A DNA stretch of 40,287 bases from an uncultured Actinomycetes bacterium (GTDB lineage: Bacteria > Actinomycetota > Acidimicrobiia > Acidimicrobiales > Acidimicrobilacustridaceae). The position numbers were made by a program, and so were the translations under genes. Below the pieces are notes generated by a model that did not search any database, had not been told where the DNA came from, and saw nothing but the letters and a program-made list of their open reading frames with translations. This document shows, piece by piece, positions 1 through 7,005 of this stretch (positions are counted from its first letter, which is position 1; every line of letters starts with the position of its first letter). The stretch lies in the NCBI GenBank assembly GCA_937927725.1, contig CALBSE010000003.1, forward strand, positions 1 to 40,287, in the 5' to 3' direction.

Positions 1-86
1 CGGTTGGAAACGATCTTGAGTTCCTCCCGATGAACGCGTCGGGGGTCTCACTCGTCGTCGCCGATCTCACTGTTTCCGGCTCGTGA
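1..86 (+). CDS. tldD: TldD-family metalloprotease subunit, C-terminal end only (partial)
   Basis: Reading frame 3 is open from the window edge to TGA at 84-86 and encodes the last 27 residues of a protein. This tail resembles the end of the next gene's product: VGNDLEFLP here against IGDDVEWLP there, and both end in a Val/Leu-rich strand, Ala-Asp-Leu and Gly-Ser. TldD and TldE/PmbA are paralogues that form a heteromeric metalloprotease, so the gene before a TldE is most likely TldD. The stop overlaps the GTG start of the next gene (83-85), which implies translational coupling. The zinc-binding region lies outside the window. Confidence 0.8.
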   Translation, partial: VGNDLEFLPMNASGVSLVVADLTVSGS

Positions 87-1450
87 GCTTCGACCCGCCC
101 GACCAGGAGTCGGCAGATCTCCTCGCGCTTGCGCAATCTGTTGCCCACAATGCGCGTGCCGGAGAACAGGTCGAAGCATTTGTGGCTCGATCCTCGTACA
201 CGACTGTCCGTGCGCACGGCGGCGAGGTCGAGTCGTTCACGTCAGCAGTGAGCGCAGGTATCGGTGTGCGTGTCGTTAGCGACCATCGCCAAGGTTTTGC
301 ATGGGCGGGAACACTCGAGTCCGATGCGATCGCCGATGCGTTGGCCGATGCACGCGACAACGCGACATTTGCCGAACCCGATGAATGGGTTGGCCTCGCT
401 GAGCCCGATGGTGTTGCCCCTGTTCCATTCGACGCTTTTGACCCGTCGGTTGCGTCTATGGACGCATCGCGAAAAATCGACCTTGCTCTTGAACTTGAGC
501 GCATGGTTCGTGCTGGAGACCCGCGCATCGCCGGCGTTCGTGTTGCCACCTTTTCCGATTCTTTGTCGCGTTTCGCCGTTGCTACGAGTACAGGAATCGC
601 TGGTGCCGGACGCGGTGCATGGTGCTCAATGAGTGCGCTCGCTCTCGCGGAAGATGGCGATGAGACCTACACCGGCGGCGGATCTACCGTTGGTTTCCGG
701 CCCGATGATCTCGATCTCGCCGAAGCTGCCGACGATGCGGTGTTGCGGGCGACCCGCCTCTTCGGGGCGAAGCCCGTTCCGTCACAGCGAGTCACGATCA
801 TTCTTGAACCACGTATGGCAGCAACAATTGCTGGACTTCTTGGATCAACGCTGACGGGTGAACGCGTGTTGAAGGGCCGCTCGCCATTCGGTGATCGCAT
901 TGGTGAATCCATTGCATCGCCCATGCTCACCCTTGTTGACGATCCGACCGACCATCGTTCGTACGCGGCTGACATGTTCGACGGCGAAGGTTTAGCCTGT
1001 CGCCGAAACCCGCTTGTGGTCGATGGCGTTCTGCAGGGATTTCTCTACGACAGTGCTTCGGGTCGACGCGCCGGACGACCGAGCACCGGTTCGGCGGTTC
1101 GTGGCGTTTCTTCAACTCCGTCCGTCGGCTGTCAGGCGTTGGCGGTAGCTCCCGGTGCAGGTTCGTTCGAGTCATTGTTGGCGGACATCGATACTGGTGT
1201 GTATTTGCAGTCGATGACAGGTCTCCACTCTGGTGTGAATCTGGTTAGCGGAGACATTTCTGTAGGCATCGAAGGCCTGATGGTTCGTAACGGCCAGTTG
1301 GCAGAACCTGTGCGCGAAGTAACGATCGCATCAACCCTGCAGCGAATGTTGCTCGACATCGTTGCCATTGGCGATGATGTCGAATGGCTTCCCGGCGGCA
1401 CCGGTTGCCCAACGATTGTGATCGCGGATCTTTCGCTGGGTGGCAGTTGA
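83..1450 (+). CDS. pmbA: TldE/PmbA family protein, partner subunit of the TldD protease
   Basis: 455-residue cytoplasmic protein of the TldD/PmbA family, which forms a TldD-TldE protease that degrades unfolded peptides and in some bacteria trims leader peptides of ribosomally made natural products. The N-terminal part carries the family's pattern of an exposed strand followed by a glycine-rich segment (GIGVRVVSDHRQGFAWAG). The C-terminal half carries NPLVVDGVLQGFLYDSASG, a YLQSMTGLHSGVNLVSGDIS stretch and the typical last strand. There is no HExxxH zinc motif anywhere, which fits TldE rather than TldD. The GTG start at 83 overlaps the upstream stop. Length matches the family (about 450). It converges on the uppP gene with only 9 bases between them. 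Confidence 0.9.
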   Translation: MSFDPPDQESADLLALAQSVAHNARAGEQVEAFVARSSYTTVRAHGGEVESFTSAVSAGIGVRVVSDHRQGFAWAGTLESDAIADALADARDNATFAEPDEWVGLAEPDGVAPVPFDAFDPSVASMDASRKIDLALELERMVRAGDPRIAGVRVATFSDSLSRFAVATSTGIAGAGRGAWCSMSALALAEDGDETYTGGGSTVGFRPDDLDLAEAADDAVLRATRLFGAKPVPSQRVTIILEPRMAATIAGLLGSTLTGERVLKGRSPFGDRIGESIASPMLTLVDDPTDHRSYAADMFDGEGLACRRNPLVVDGVLQGFLYDSASGRRAGRPSTGSAVRGVSSTPSVGCQALAVAPGAGSFESLLADIDTGVYLQSMTGLHSGVNLVSGDISVGIEGLMVRNGQLAEPVREVTIASTLQRMLLDIVAIGDDVEWLPGGTGCPTIVIADLSLGGS

Positions 1451-1459
1451 GCGTTTGCT

Positions 1460-2473
1460 CTAGATCGTTCCGGCGATCAGGAGACCGATACTGACCGCAG
1501 CGACAACAAGACGCTCCCAGCCAAACACGGCCATGCTGCGCGTTTGTAGCCACGTCACCATCCACTTCACTGCAAGAGCGGCGAAGAGGAATGCGAAGAT
1601 CAATCCAACTAGGGGGTTGAACCAACCGTACGCATCGATGACTGTCGAACCGTTCTTTGCGGTCTCATAAAGCGTTGCTGCGCCCAGCGTCATAAGGCCA
1701 AGGAGGAAACTGAACTCCACCGCGGCGGCGAGAGTCGTTCCGACCGCGAGCGCTGCGAGAATCGTGACAAGGCTTCTGCTTGTGCCTGGCCACATGGCGA
1801 GAACCTGCGCGCAGCCAATGATGAGCGCCTGCTTGGGCCGAATGTGCGTGATCGACATTCCCGGTCGATCGGCTTTGATCTTGGGTGCGAGATACAGAAG
1901 AAGGAGACCGCCGACAATCCACGCGCCGACGACTGGACCGACATTGAGGAGATGACTCTTGATGGGTTTTTCGATTGCGACGCCGATGATCACTGCAGGG
2001 ATGAACGCAATGACAAGGGAGATCAGAAGGTTGCGGCCGTCAACATCGCGACCAAAGAGTCCGCGGATGATTGATTCAATGCGCTTTCGGTACAGAACAA
2101 GGACGGCGAGAATCGCGCCGAACTGAATTGCAATTGCGTAACTGTCAGCGGCGTCCTTGGTTGCTGACGTGTCGCCGATTCCGAGAATCCGCTGCGTGAC
2201 AACGAGATGTCCGGTGGAACTGATCGGCAGATATTCGGTCACACCTTCAACTGCGCCGAGCACCATTGCTTTCCATGTGCTCATCTGATTTTTCGCTGCG
2301 GTTTGCTCTTCGGGGGTGAGTTTCGTTGAAGCAGCAAGTTCCGTCGTCGACGCATTCGCTCGATTGGCGCCAGTGAATGTGTGGACGATGCCCGTCGTAA
2401 GGAGGAGGGCGAGGAGGAGTCCGAGGAGGCGACCGCCATGTCGCTTCGGCTGGGGCGATGGGAAGTTAGGCAC
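1460..2473 (-). CDS. uppP: Undecaprenyl-diphosphatase (BacA/UppP) with signal-like N-terminal leader
   Basis: Integral membrane enzyme that dephosphorylates undecaprenyl pyrophosphate to recycle the lipid carrier of peptidoglycan synthesis; family members give bacitracin resistance. Signature motifs are clear: EGVTEYLPISSTGHL (residues 76-90, with the acidic residues and His of the active site) and PGTSRS further on. Multiple hydrophobic helices follow. The usual N-terminus corresponds to MSTWKAM at residue 64 (start at 2284, giving 274 residues, the normal length). The GTG at 2473 adds a 63-residue leader with a basic start, a hydrophobic run (about 16-35) and an Ala-Asn-Ala cleavage-like site near 41. 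I prefer GTG 2473 because a TAGCGT box lies 6 nt before it. It could follow the SAF gene in an operon (41-bp gap). Confidence 0.9.
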   Translation of the reverse strand: MPNFPSPQPKRHGGRLLGLLLALLLTTGIVHTFTGANRANASTTELAASTKLTPEEQTAAKNQMSTWKAMVLGAVEGVTEYLPISSTGHLVVTQRILGIGDTSATKDAADSYAIAIQFGAILAVLVLYRKRIESIIRGLFGRDVDGRNLLISLVIAFIPAVIIGVAIEKPIKSHLLNVGPVVGAWIVGGLLLLYLAPKIKADRPGMSITHIRPKQALIIGCAQVLAMWPGTSRSLVTILAALAVGTTLAAAVEFSFLLGLMTLGAATLYETAKNGSTVIDAYGWFNPLVGLIFAFLFAALAVKWMVTWLQTRSMAVFGWERLVVAAVSIGLLIAGTI

Positions 2474-2479
2474 GAGGTG

Positions 2480-2485
2480 ACGCTA
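2480..2485 (-). promoter_or_regulatory. Candidate -10 box of a leaderless uppP transcript
   Basis: TAGCGT on the minus strand, 6 nt before the GTG at 2473, with no Shine-Dalgarno sequence between. The same spacing recurs before many operon-head genes in this window. No convincing -35 box is visible. It favours the long form of UppP. Confidence 0.4.
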
Positions 2486-2514
2486 CCGGTACGAGCTACC
2501 GAGAACGGTGACGG

Positions 2515-3159
2515 CTAATCGGTAAGGGCGATGATCACGCTGGCCGTAAGCAGCGCCTTTGCGACAGCAGGTGCTTGAGTAAGGGTCACCCCAATCGTGA
2601 CGGCTTTCTCGGAGAGAGCGACGACAACTCCCTGTTCAGCAATTCTTGTTGCCGGACCTGACGGGCGGCCGGCAGTGCCAACGACCTCGGAGGGTGCGTA
2701 CAGGGCAACATGGTCGCCAACTTTCGTTGCTGGCGTGGTGGCATCGGAAGGTACGGCGAATGCCACTGAGTTCTCATCAAGTTGCGCTGTGGGTCCGCTT
2801 TCGCCGCCGGTGGCGAGCCGGCGTTCGAGGACAACTTCGTCGCGTGCGATCGGTCTCGTGACTGTTCGTCCAATTGGTGACGCTGCGGCGTCATCGGGAA
2901 CCACTGCAATTGGTCGATCAACGAAGGCGATGTCTGACCTAGTGATGACACGACCAGGGGCAAGGTCGCTCGTTGCGACCGGAACCGTTCGGCGCTGACC
3001 CCAGGCCGACGAGGTGGCCTCGGCCGAGTTCACGGTCGAAACCGTCCAAACCAGAGAACAGAGTGCGACAGCTGCGGTTACAAACCATCGGACTCTGGTA
3101 GTTGACGCCAAGCGACGAAACGAGCGCGGAAAAGAGGTTTGGACCTGAGAATGTCGCAC
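2515..3159 (-). CDS. SAF-domain (CpaB/FlgA-like) membrane-anchored protein
   Basis: 214 residues. A basic N-terminus precedes one membrane segment (about residues 26-46), then a SAF domain: VPVATSDLAPGRVITRSDIA and VLERRL are the usual SAF beta segments seen in CpaB/RcpC pilus assembly proteins, FlgA chaperones and sialic acid synthases. The rest looks extracytoplasmic. The GTG start at 3159 has a GGAG Shine-Dalgarno sequence about 6 nt upstream. It follows the Ruc/FmdB gene on the same strand and precedes uppP, so the three may share the promoter at 3637-3642. SAF proteins next to FmdB and galU occur in other Actinobacteria as far as I recall. No pilus or flagellar genes are in the window, so its role is unknown. 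Confidence 0.75.
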   Translation of the reverse strand: MRHSQVQTSFPRSFRRLASTTRVRWFVTAAVALCSLVWTVSTVNSAEATSSAWGQRRTVPVATSDLAPGRVITRSDIAFVDRPIAVVPDDAAASPIGRTVTRPIARDEVVLERRLATGGESGPTAQLDENSVAFAVPSDATTPATKVGDHVALYAPSEVVGTAGRPSGPATRIAEQGVVVALSEKAVTIGVTLTQAPAVAKALLTASVIIALTD

Positions 3160-3246
3160 GGCGACTCCACTGACAGGCGGTCGGTGGGGGAATGTCGAGA
3201 CGCTAAAGAGCCCGACGAGAGCGGGGGAGGTCCGTGCGACCTTTCC

Positions 3247-3564
3247 TTAGGAAGCGCTGGGCGTCGATGACGACGAACCCGAGTCCGGCTTTGTGGCCGA
3301 TGGCGTCGTGCTCGACGAGGTCGTGGTGTCAGAACTACTTTTCGATGACGTCGTTGACGAGGCGGAGGAACCAGAGGAACTGGACGAACCTCGAGCATCG
3401 TTCTTATAGAAGCCGCTGCCCTTGAATGCGATGCCCACAGAACCGAACTTCTTCTTCAGCGCGCCGCCGCAGGACGGGCACTCGGTGAGCGCATCGTCGG
3501 TAAACGCCTGCTGGGCCTCGAACTCATGGCCGCAGTCTTTGCATCGGTAGTCATAGAGGGGCAT
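3247..3564 (-). CDS. FmdB-type zinc ribbon protein, candidate redox-regulated chaperone Ruc
   Basis: 105 residues. The first 35 form a compact zinc ribbon with CxxC pairs at Cys8/Cys11 and Cys29/Cys32 (MPLYDYRCKDCG and CPSCGG); residues from about 58 to the end are almost only Ser, Thr, Lys, Asp and Pro and should be disordered. This is the architecture of Mycobacterium tuberculosis Ruc (Rv0991c), a chaperone activated by oxidation of its zinc cysteines. As in mycobacteria, the gene lies divergent and close to galU. GGAG lies 8 nt before the ATG at 3564; the open frame continues upstream but would run over galU, so the short form is right. A CIRCE-like operator sits 48 bp upstream. The FmdB family is certain; the Ruc function is inferred. 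Confidence 0.85.
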   Translation of the reverse strand: MPLYDYRCKDCGHEFEAQQAFTDDALTECPSCGGALKKKFGSVGIAFKGSGFYKNDARGSSSSSGSSASSTTSSKSSSDTTTSSSTTPSATKPDSGSSSSTPSAS

Positions 3565-3611
3565 CGAAGGTCTCCGGCAGGGCCGAGGGCGAGATGGGGG
3601 GCGGGGAGCGG

Positions 3612-3642
3612 TTAGCACTCGCCAGTTGGGACTGCCAGCATA
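3612..3642 (-). promoter_or_regulatory. CIRCE-like (HrcA) operator overlapping the promoter of the Ruc-like gene
   Basis: TTAGCACTC (3612-3620), nine bases, then GACTGCCAG (3630-3638). The HrcA operator consensus is TTAGCACTC-N9-GAGTGCTAA: the left arm matches 9 of 9, the right arm 6 of 9, and the spacing is exact. On the minus strand a TATGCT -10 box (3642-3637) overlaps the element, so bound repressor would cover the transcription start (about 3630). HrcA control of the Ruc gene is reported in mycobacteria. hrcA is not in this window. Confidence 0.65.
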
Positions 3643-3756
3643 GCGACCGAGGGGTTCGGGCTTGCAGGCGGGCCGAGCGAAGGGCGAGGCATGGGTCGTG
3701 GGGCTCCTACGATGTCGCCCACGTCCCCGTAGTTCCCGGCGGGACGAGGAGTCACG

Positions 3757-4635
3757 ATGTCTCGAGTTACCAAAGCTGTTATCCCCGCCGCTGGTCTGGG
3801 TACCCGTTTTCTTCCCGCCACAAAGGCGCAGCCGAAGGAAATGCTTCCGGTTGTCGACAAACCCGCCATCCAGTACGTCGTCGAGGAAGCAGTCCGCGCC
3901 GGTATCGACGACATTCTGATCATCTCGGGTCGCGGCAAGCGGTCGCTTGAAGATCACTTCGACCGAAACGTTGAACTTGAGTCGTTCCTCGCCGAGCGAG
4001 GAAAAGATGAGGCGCTTGCCGAAGTGCGCAGCATCGCTGAACTTGCCGAAATTCACTTCGTTCGACAGGGCGAACCGCTCGGTCTTGGCCATGCGGTGTC
4101 GATTGCTCGCAAACATGTCGGCGACAACCCGTTTGTCGTGATGCTTGGCGACGACATCATGGACGATCGTTCCACGGTGCTCACCGACATGATCAACGTG
4201 TACGAAGAGCGAGATGCTGCAGTAGTTGCTGTCTCGGAAGTTTCTTCACGAGAGATCTCGAGTTACGGATCAATTGATCCTGAAATCATTTCCGATTCTC
4301 TCGTTCGGATGCGCGGCATCGTCGAGAAGCCATCACCGGAAAACGCTCCATCGAATCTCGCAGTTATGGGACGGTACGTCTTCACTCCCGACATTTTCGA
4401 TGCGCTCGCGCGGGTGTCACCCGGAGTTGGCGGTGAGATTCAACTCACCGACGCGATCGCTTTGCTACTTGCTGATCACGATGTCTACGGCTGGGTGTTT
4501 ACTCACGGTCGTTTCGATATTGGCAACAAACAGGATTACCTGCGGGCCACTGTCGAACTTGCGATCGAACGAGAAGATTTAGGTCCGGAATTTCGCGCCT
4601 TCCTCATCGACCTAGTCGATACCCGCCTGCGGTGA
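3757..4635 (+). CDS. galU: UTP--glucose-1-phosphate uridylyltransferase
   Basis: 292-residue cytoplasmic nucleotidyltransferase that makes UDP-glucose from UTP and glucose-1-phosphate for cell envelope polysaccharides and trehalose. The N-terminal Rossmann fold has VIPAAGLGTRFLPATKAQPK (nucleotide loop plus catalytic Lys region, residues 8-27), PAIQYVVEEA, a MLGDDI metal site, the GIVEKP motif and a C-terminal RFDIGNKQDYLRA stretch, all standard for bacterial GalU. GAGGAG lies 6 nt before the ATG. Its TGA overlaps the GTG of moeA. In mycobacteria galU also lies between the Ruc region and moeA/glp. Nothing is odd about it. Confidence 0.95.
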   Translation: MSRVTKAVIPAAGLGTRFLPATKAQPKEMLPVVDKPAIQYVVEEAVRAGIDDILIISGRGKRSLEDHFDRNVELESFLAERGKDEALAEVRSIAELAEIHFVRQGEPLGLGHAVSIARKHVGDNPFVVMLGDDIMDDRSTVLTDMINVYEERDAAVVAVSEVSSREISSYGSIDPEIISDSLVRMRGIVEKPSPENAPSNLAVMGRYVFTPDIFDALARVSPGVGGEIQLTDAIALLLADHDVYGWVFTHGRFDIGNKQDYLRATVELAIEREDLGPEFRAFLIDLVDTRLR

Positions 4636-5864
4636 TCGAACTTCGCGAAGCTCGGGACTACGTCCTCTTTGGATGTCCCCCAAACGAGCACATCGTGGTT
4701 GCGTTAAACGACGCCCTTGGGTGCATTACTGCCGAGGCCGTTGTTGCCGCCGAACAGGTGCCTCCGTTCGCGAATACTGCTGTTGATGGTTATGCCGTCG
4801 TGGCCGCTGATACGGCGACAGTTCCGGTCACTCTGCGAGTTACGGGCACAGTCCGTGCTGGCATGTCTGGTGCTGATTCGCCTGTAGCGCCTGGGTGTGC
4901 GGTGCGGATCATGACTGGTGCTCCTGTTCCTCCTGGCGCCGACGCCATCGTGATGGTGGAAGACACCGAAGGCTCACCTGAAGCCGACACCGTGGTCGTG
5001 ACGGCGTCTGCTTCCATCAACCAGCACATTCGTCCTGCGGGTGACGATGTGAATCCTGGCGATCCCGTGATTTCCGTTGGCACGGAACTCACTGCTGCGC
5101 ATCTTGGTGTTCTTGCAACCATTGGAGTGACACGCATCGCAGTCGTGCGACGACCGGTCGTCGGCGTCATTTCGACTGGTGACGAACTCATCGACGATGG
5201 TTCGCCGTTGGCGCCAGGCCAGATTCGTGATTCAAACCGACTCACATTGCGCAAGCTCCTCGAATCTCATGGCTTTGACACCGTTGATCTCGGGCTTGCT
5301 CGAGACAATGAGCAGGTCATTGAGACCGCCATGCGTGCAGGTGCCGAATCCTGCGATGCCATTGTGACCACCGGCGGTGTGAGCATGGGCGACTTCGATT
5401 ACGTCAAAGTCGTGCTGGATCGAATTGGTGATATGCGGTGGATGCAGATCGCGATTAAGCCGGCCAAGCCGCTGGCGTTCGGAACGTTGACTCGTTCAAA
5501 CGGAACGGCGGTACCGGTCTTCGGCCTTCCCGGAAATCCGGTGTCGTCGATGGTGAGTTACGAACTTTTCTGTCGCCCCGGCTTGCGCAAGATGTCGGGC
5601 TTCTCCGACGCCAACCTCGATGTGGGAATTGTCAATGGCGTGCTTGCAGAGCCTCTGCGGCGCCGCACCGACGGCAAGACTCATTTCGCCCGAGTCGTCT
5701 GCGAATGGGACGACTCGAGCTCCAGTTACACGGTGCGCTCGGCGGGCGCTCAAGGCTCACATCACATGGCAGCGATGGCCGCAGCCAACGCCCTGGCGGA
5801 ACTTCCCGACGGAGAAACACTCGAGGCTGGGGCCACGGTGCGCGTGCGGCTCCTCCGCCCGTAA
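4632..5864 (+). CDS. moeA: MoeA-family molybdopterin molybdotransferase (possible Glp, gephyrin-like)
   Basis: 410 residues. MoeA inserts molybdate into adenylated molybdopterin in the last step of Mo-cofactor synthesis. Family motifs in order: PPFANTAVDGYAV, MTGAPVPPGADAIVMVED, VISTGDEL, GQIRDSN, TTGGVSMGDFDYVK (the MPT-binding domain) and LPGNPVSSMVSYELF. The GTG start at 4632 overlaps the galU stop. In Corynebacterium the MoeA paralogue encoded next to galU is Glp, which has a role in cell division: it binds FtsZ and the membrane receptor GlpR, encoded nearby. The same gene neighbourhood and a GlpR-like gene at 13652 make that role possible here; with moaA directly downstream, cofactor synthesis is equally likely, and both can coexist. 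Confidence 0.92.
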   Translation: MIELREARDYVLFGCPPNEHIVVALNDALGCITAEAVVAAEQVPPFANTAVDGYAVVAADTATVPVTLRVTGTVRAGMSGADSPVAPGCAVRIMTGAPVPPGADAIVMVEDTEGSPEADTVVVTASASINQHIRPAGDDVNPGDPVISVGTELTAAHLGVLATIGVTRIAVVRRPVVGVISTGDELIDDGSPLAPGQIRDSNRLTLRKLLESHGFDTVDLGLARDNEQVIETAMRAGAESCDAIVTTGGVSMGDFDYVKVVLDRIGDMRWMQIAIKPAKPLAFGTLTRSNGTAVPVFGLPGNPVSSMVSYELFCRPGLRKMSGFSDANLDVGIVNGVLAEPLRRRTDGKTHFARVVCEWDDSSSSYTVRSAGAQGSHHMAAMAAANALAELPDGETLEAGATVRVRLLRP

Positions 5865-5867
5865 CCT
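5862..5867 (+). promoter_or_regulatory. Possible internal -10 box for leaderless moaA
   Basis: TAACCT starts at the moeA stop codon and ends 6 nt before the moaA ATG at 5874, with no Shine-Dalgarno sequence between. The spacing equals that of other start-proximal boxes here. Because moaA is also within an operon, the match may be chance. Confidence 0.3.
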
Positions 5868-5873
5868 CCTGCC

Positions 5874-6869
5874 ATGGCTGTCGAACCAACTTCTCTCGTC
5901 GACGGGTTCGGCCGTGTCCATCGTGATCTTCGTATCTCGGTCACCGACCGATGCAATTTCCGTTGTACGTACTGCATGCCTGCAGAGGGTCTCGATTGGA
6001 TGGCCCGCGAGGATCTCCTCACCTACGAGGAACTCACCCGAGTCGCACGTGTTTGTGTCGAACGGTTCGGATTCGATGGCATTCGCTTGACCGGTGGAGA
6101 ACCCACAGTTCGAGCGAACCTCCCGGTGTTGATCGAACAACTGTCATCACTCGGCGTCGATCTTTCACTTACGACGAATGGCACCACGCTTTCGAATCTG
6201 GCGCCCACTCTTGTGGCTGCGGGACTTGAGCGGATCAACATCTCGCTCGATTCGTTGCTGCGGGACCGTTTCGAGCAAATCACGCGTCGAGATGAACTCG
6301 ACAAAGTTCTTGAAGGCATCGATGCCGCGGTGAGCGCAGGCCTTGCGCCGGTGAAGATCAACTGCGTCGTAATGCGTGGCGTGAACGATGACGAAATCGT
6401 CGACTTTGCTCGATTCGGGCGCGAACGAGGAGTGACAGTTCGCTTTATCGAATTCATGCCACTCGATGCGCAAGGAGAGTGGACCAACGAGCAAGTTGTC
6501 ACGAAAGCTGAGATCGTCGCCGCAATCGGCGAGGTCTTTCCGCTGCAACCTGTCGCTGAGCGCGAAAGCGACCCGGCCGCACGCTGGCGATACGTCGACG
6601 GCGGGGGAGAGTTTGGGGTCATTCCCAGCGTGACCGAAGCATTCTGTGAATCCTGCGACCGTGTGCGTCTCACCGCCGACGGAATGCTCCGGCATTGTTT
6701 GTTTGCAACTCGAGAACTTGATCTCCGGACGCTTCTGCGAAATGGCGCAACCGATGATGATCTCGCTGAAGCAATCATTGCCGAAGTCGGGGCGAAGTGG
6801 GCTGGTCATCAGATCAATCAGGTGCATTTCATCCGACCCACGCGTTCGATGAGTCAGATCGGCGGCTAA
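5874..6869 (+). CDS. moaA: GTP 3',8-cyclase, radical SAM enzyme of Mo-cofactor synthesis
   Basis: 331 residues. MoaA converts GTP to 3',8-cyclo-GTP, the first step of molybdopterin synthesis, together with MoaC. The radical-SAM cluster motif CNFRCTYC places cysteines at residues 27, 31 and 34. The C-terminal second [4Fe-4S] cluster is given by FCESCDRVRLTADGMLRHCL. The protein ends in Gly-Gly, the conserved MoaA tail that reaches into the active site. LTGGEPTVR is the usual SAM-binding stretch. It starts 9 bases after moeA. Its partner moaC lies 6 kb away at 12899, behind the sulfonate module. All key residues are present. Confidence 0.96.
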   Translation: MAVEPTSLVDGFGRVHRDLRISVTDRCNFRCTYCMPAEGLDWMAREDLLTYEELTRVARVCVERFGFDGIRLTGGEPTVRANLPVLIEQLSSLGVDLSLTTNGTTLSNLAPTLVAAGLERINISLDSLLRDRFEQITRRDELDKVLEGIDAAVSAGLAPVKINCVVMRGVNDDEIVDFARFGRERGVTVRFIEFMPLDAQGEWTNEQVVTKAEIVAAIGEVFPLQPVAERESDPAARWRYVDGGGEFGVIPSVTEAFCESCDRVRLTADGMLRHCLFATRELDLRTLLRNGATDDDLAEAIIAEVGAKWAGHQINQVHFIRPTRSMSQIGG

Positions 6870-6968
6870 CGCGTTTTCGTCACACCTGTGGTCCTAGGTG
6901 CGTCGGTGGTAGGTCAAGCGCTGCATAATCCCATGTCAGCGAATTCCTGACTAATTCCATCGGATTCA

Positions 6969-6997
6969 TTGACATGAAGATCTGGGTCTGTTAGAAA
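6969..6997 (+). promoter_or_regulatory. Sigma70-type promoter of the sulfonate-type operon, probably leaderless
   Basis: A perfect TTGACA -35 (6969-6974), a 17-bp spacer and TAGAAA as -10 (6992-6997). The expected start of transcription, 7-8 nt further, falls at or next to the ATG at 7006, and no Shine-Dalgarno sequence is present. Just upstream, GAATT (6941-6945) and AATTC (6953-6957) form a 5-bp inverted repeat around seven bases, a possible regulator site. Confidence 0.55.
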
Positions 6998-7005
6998 ACC
7001 CGACT

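Noticed and set aside
3565..4116. Upstream in-frame extension of the FmdB/Ruc gene over galU
   Set aside because: The zinc ribbon starts at its conserved MPxYxY-like N-terminus with a ribosome site at 3564; the extension is antisense to a certain galU gene.
6023..6778. 251-residue minus-strand ORF opposite moaA
   Set aside because: Low-complexity Ser/Arg composition without any domain; it mirrors the codon pattern of moaA.
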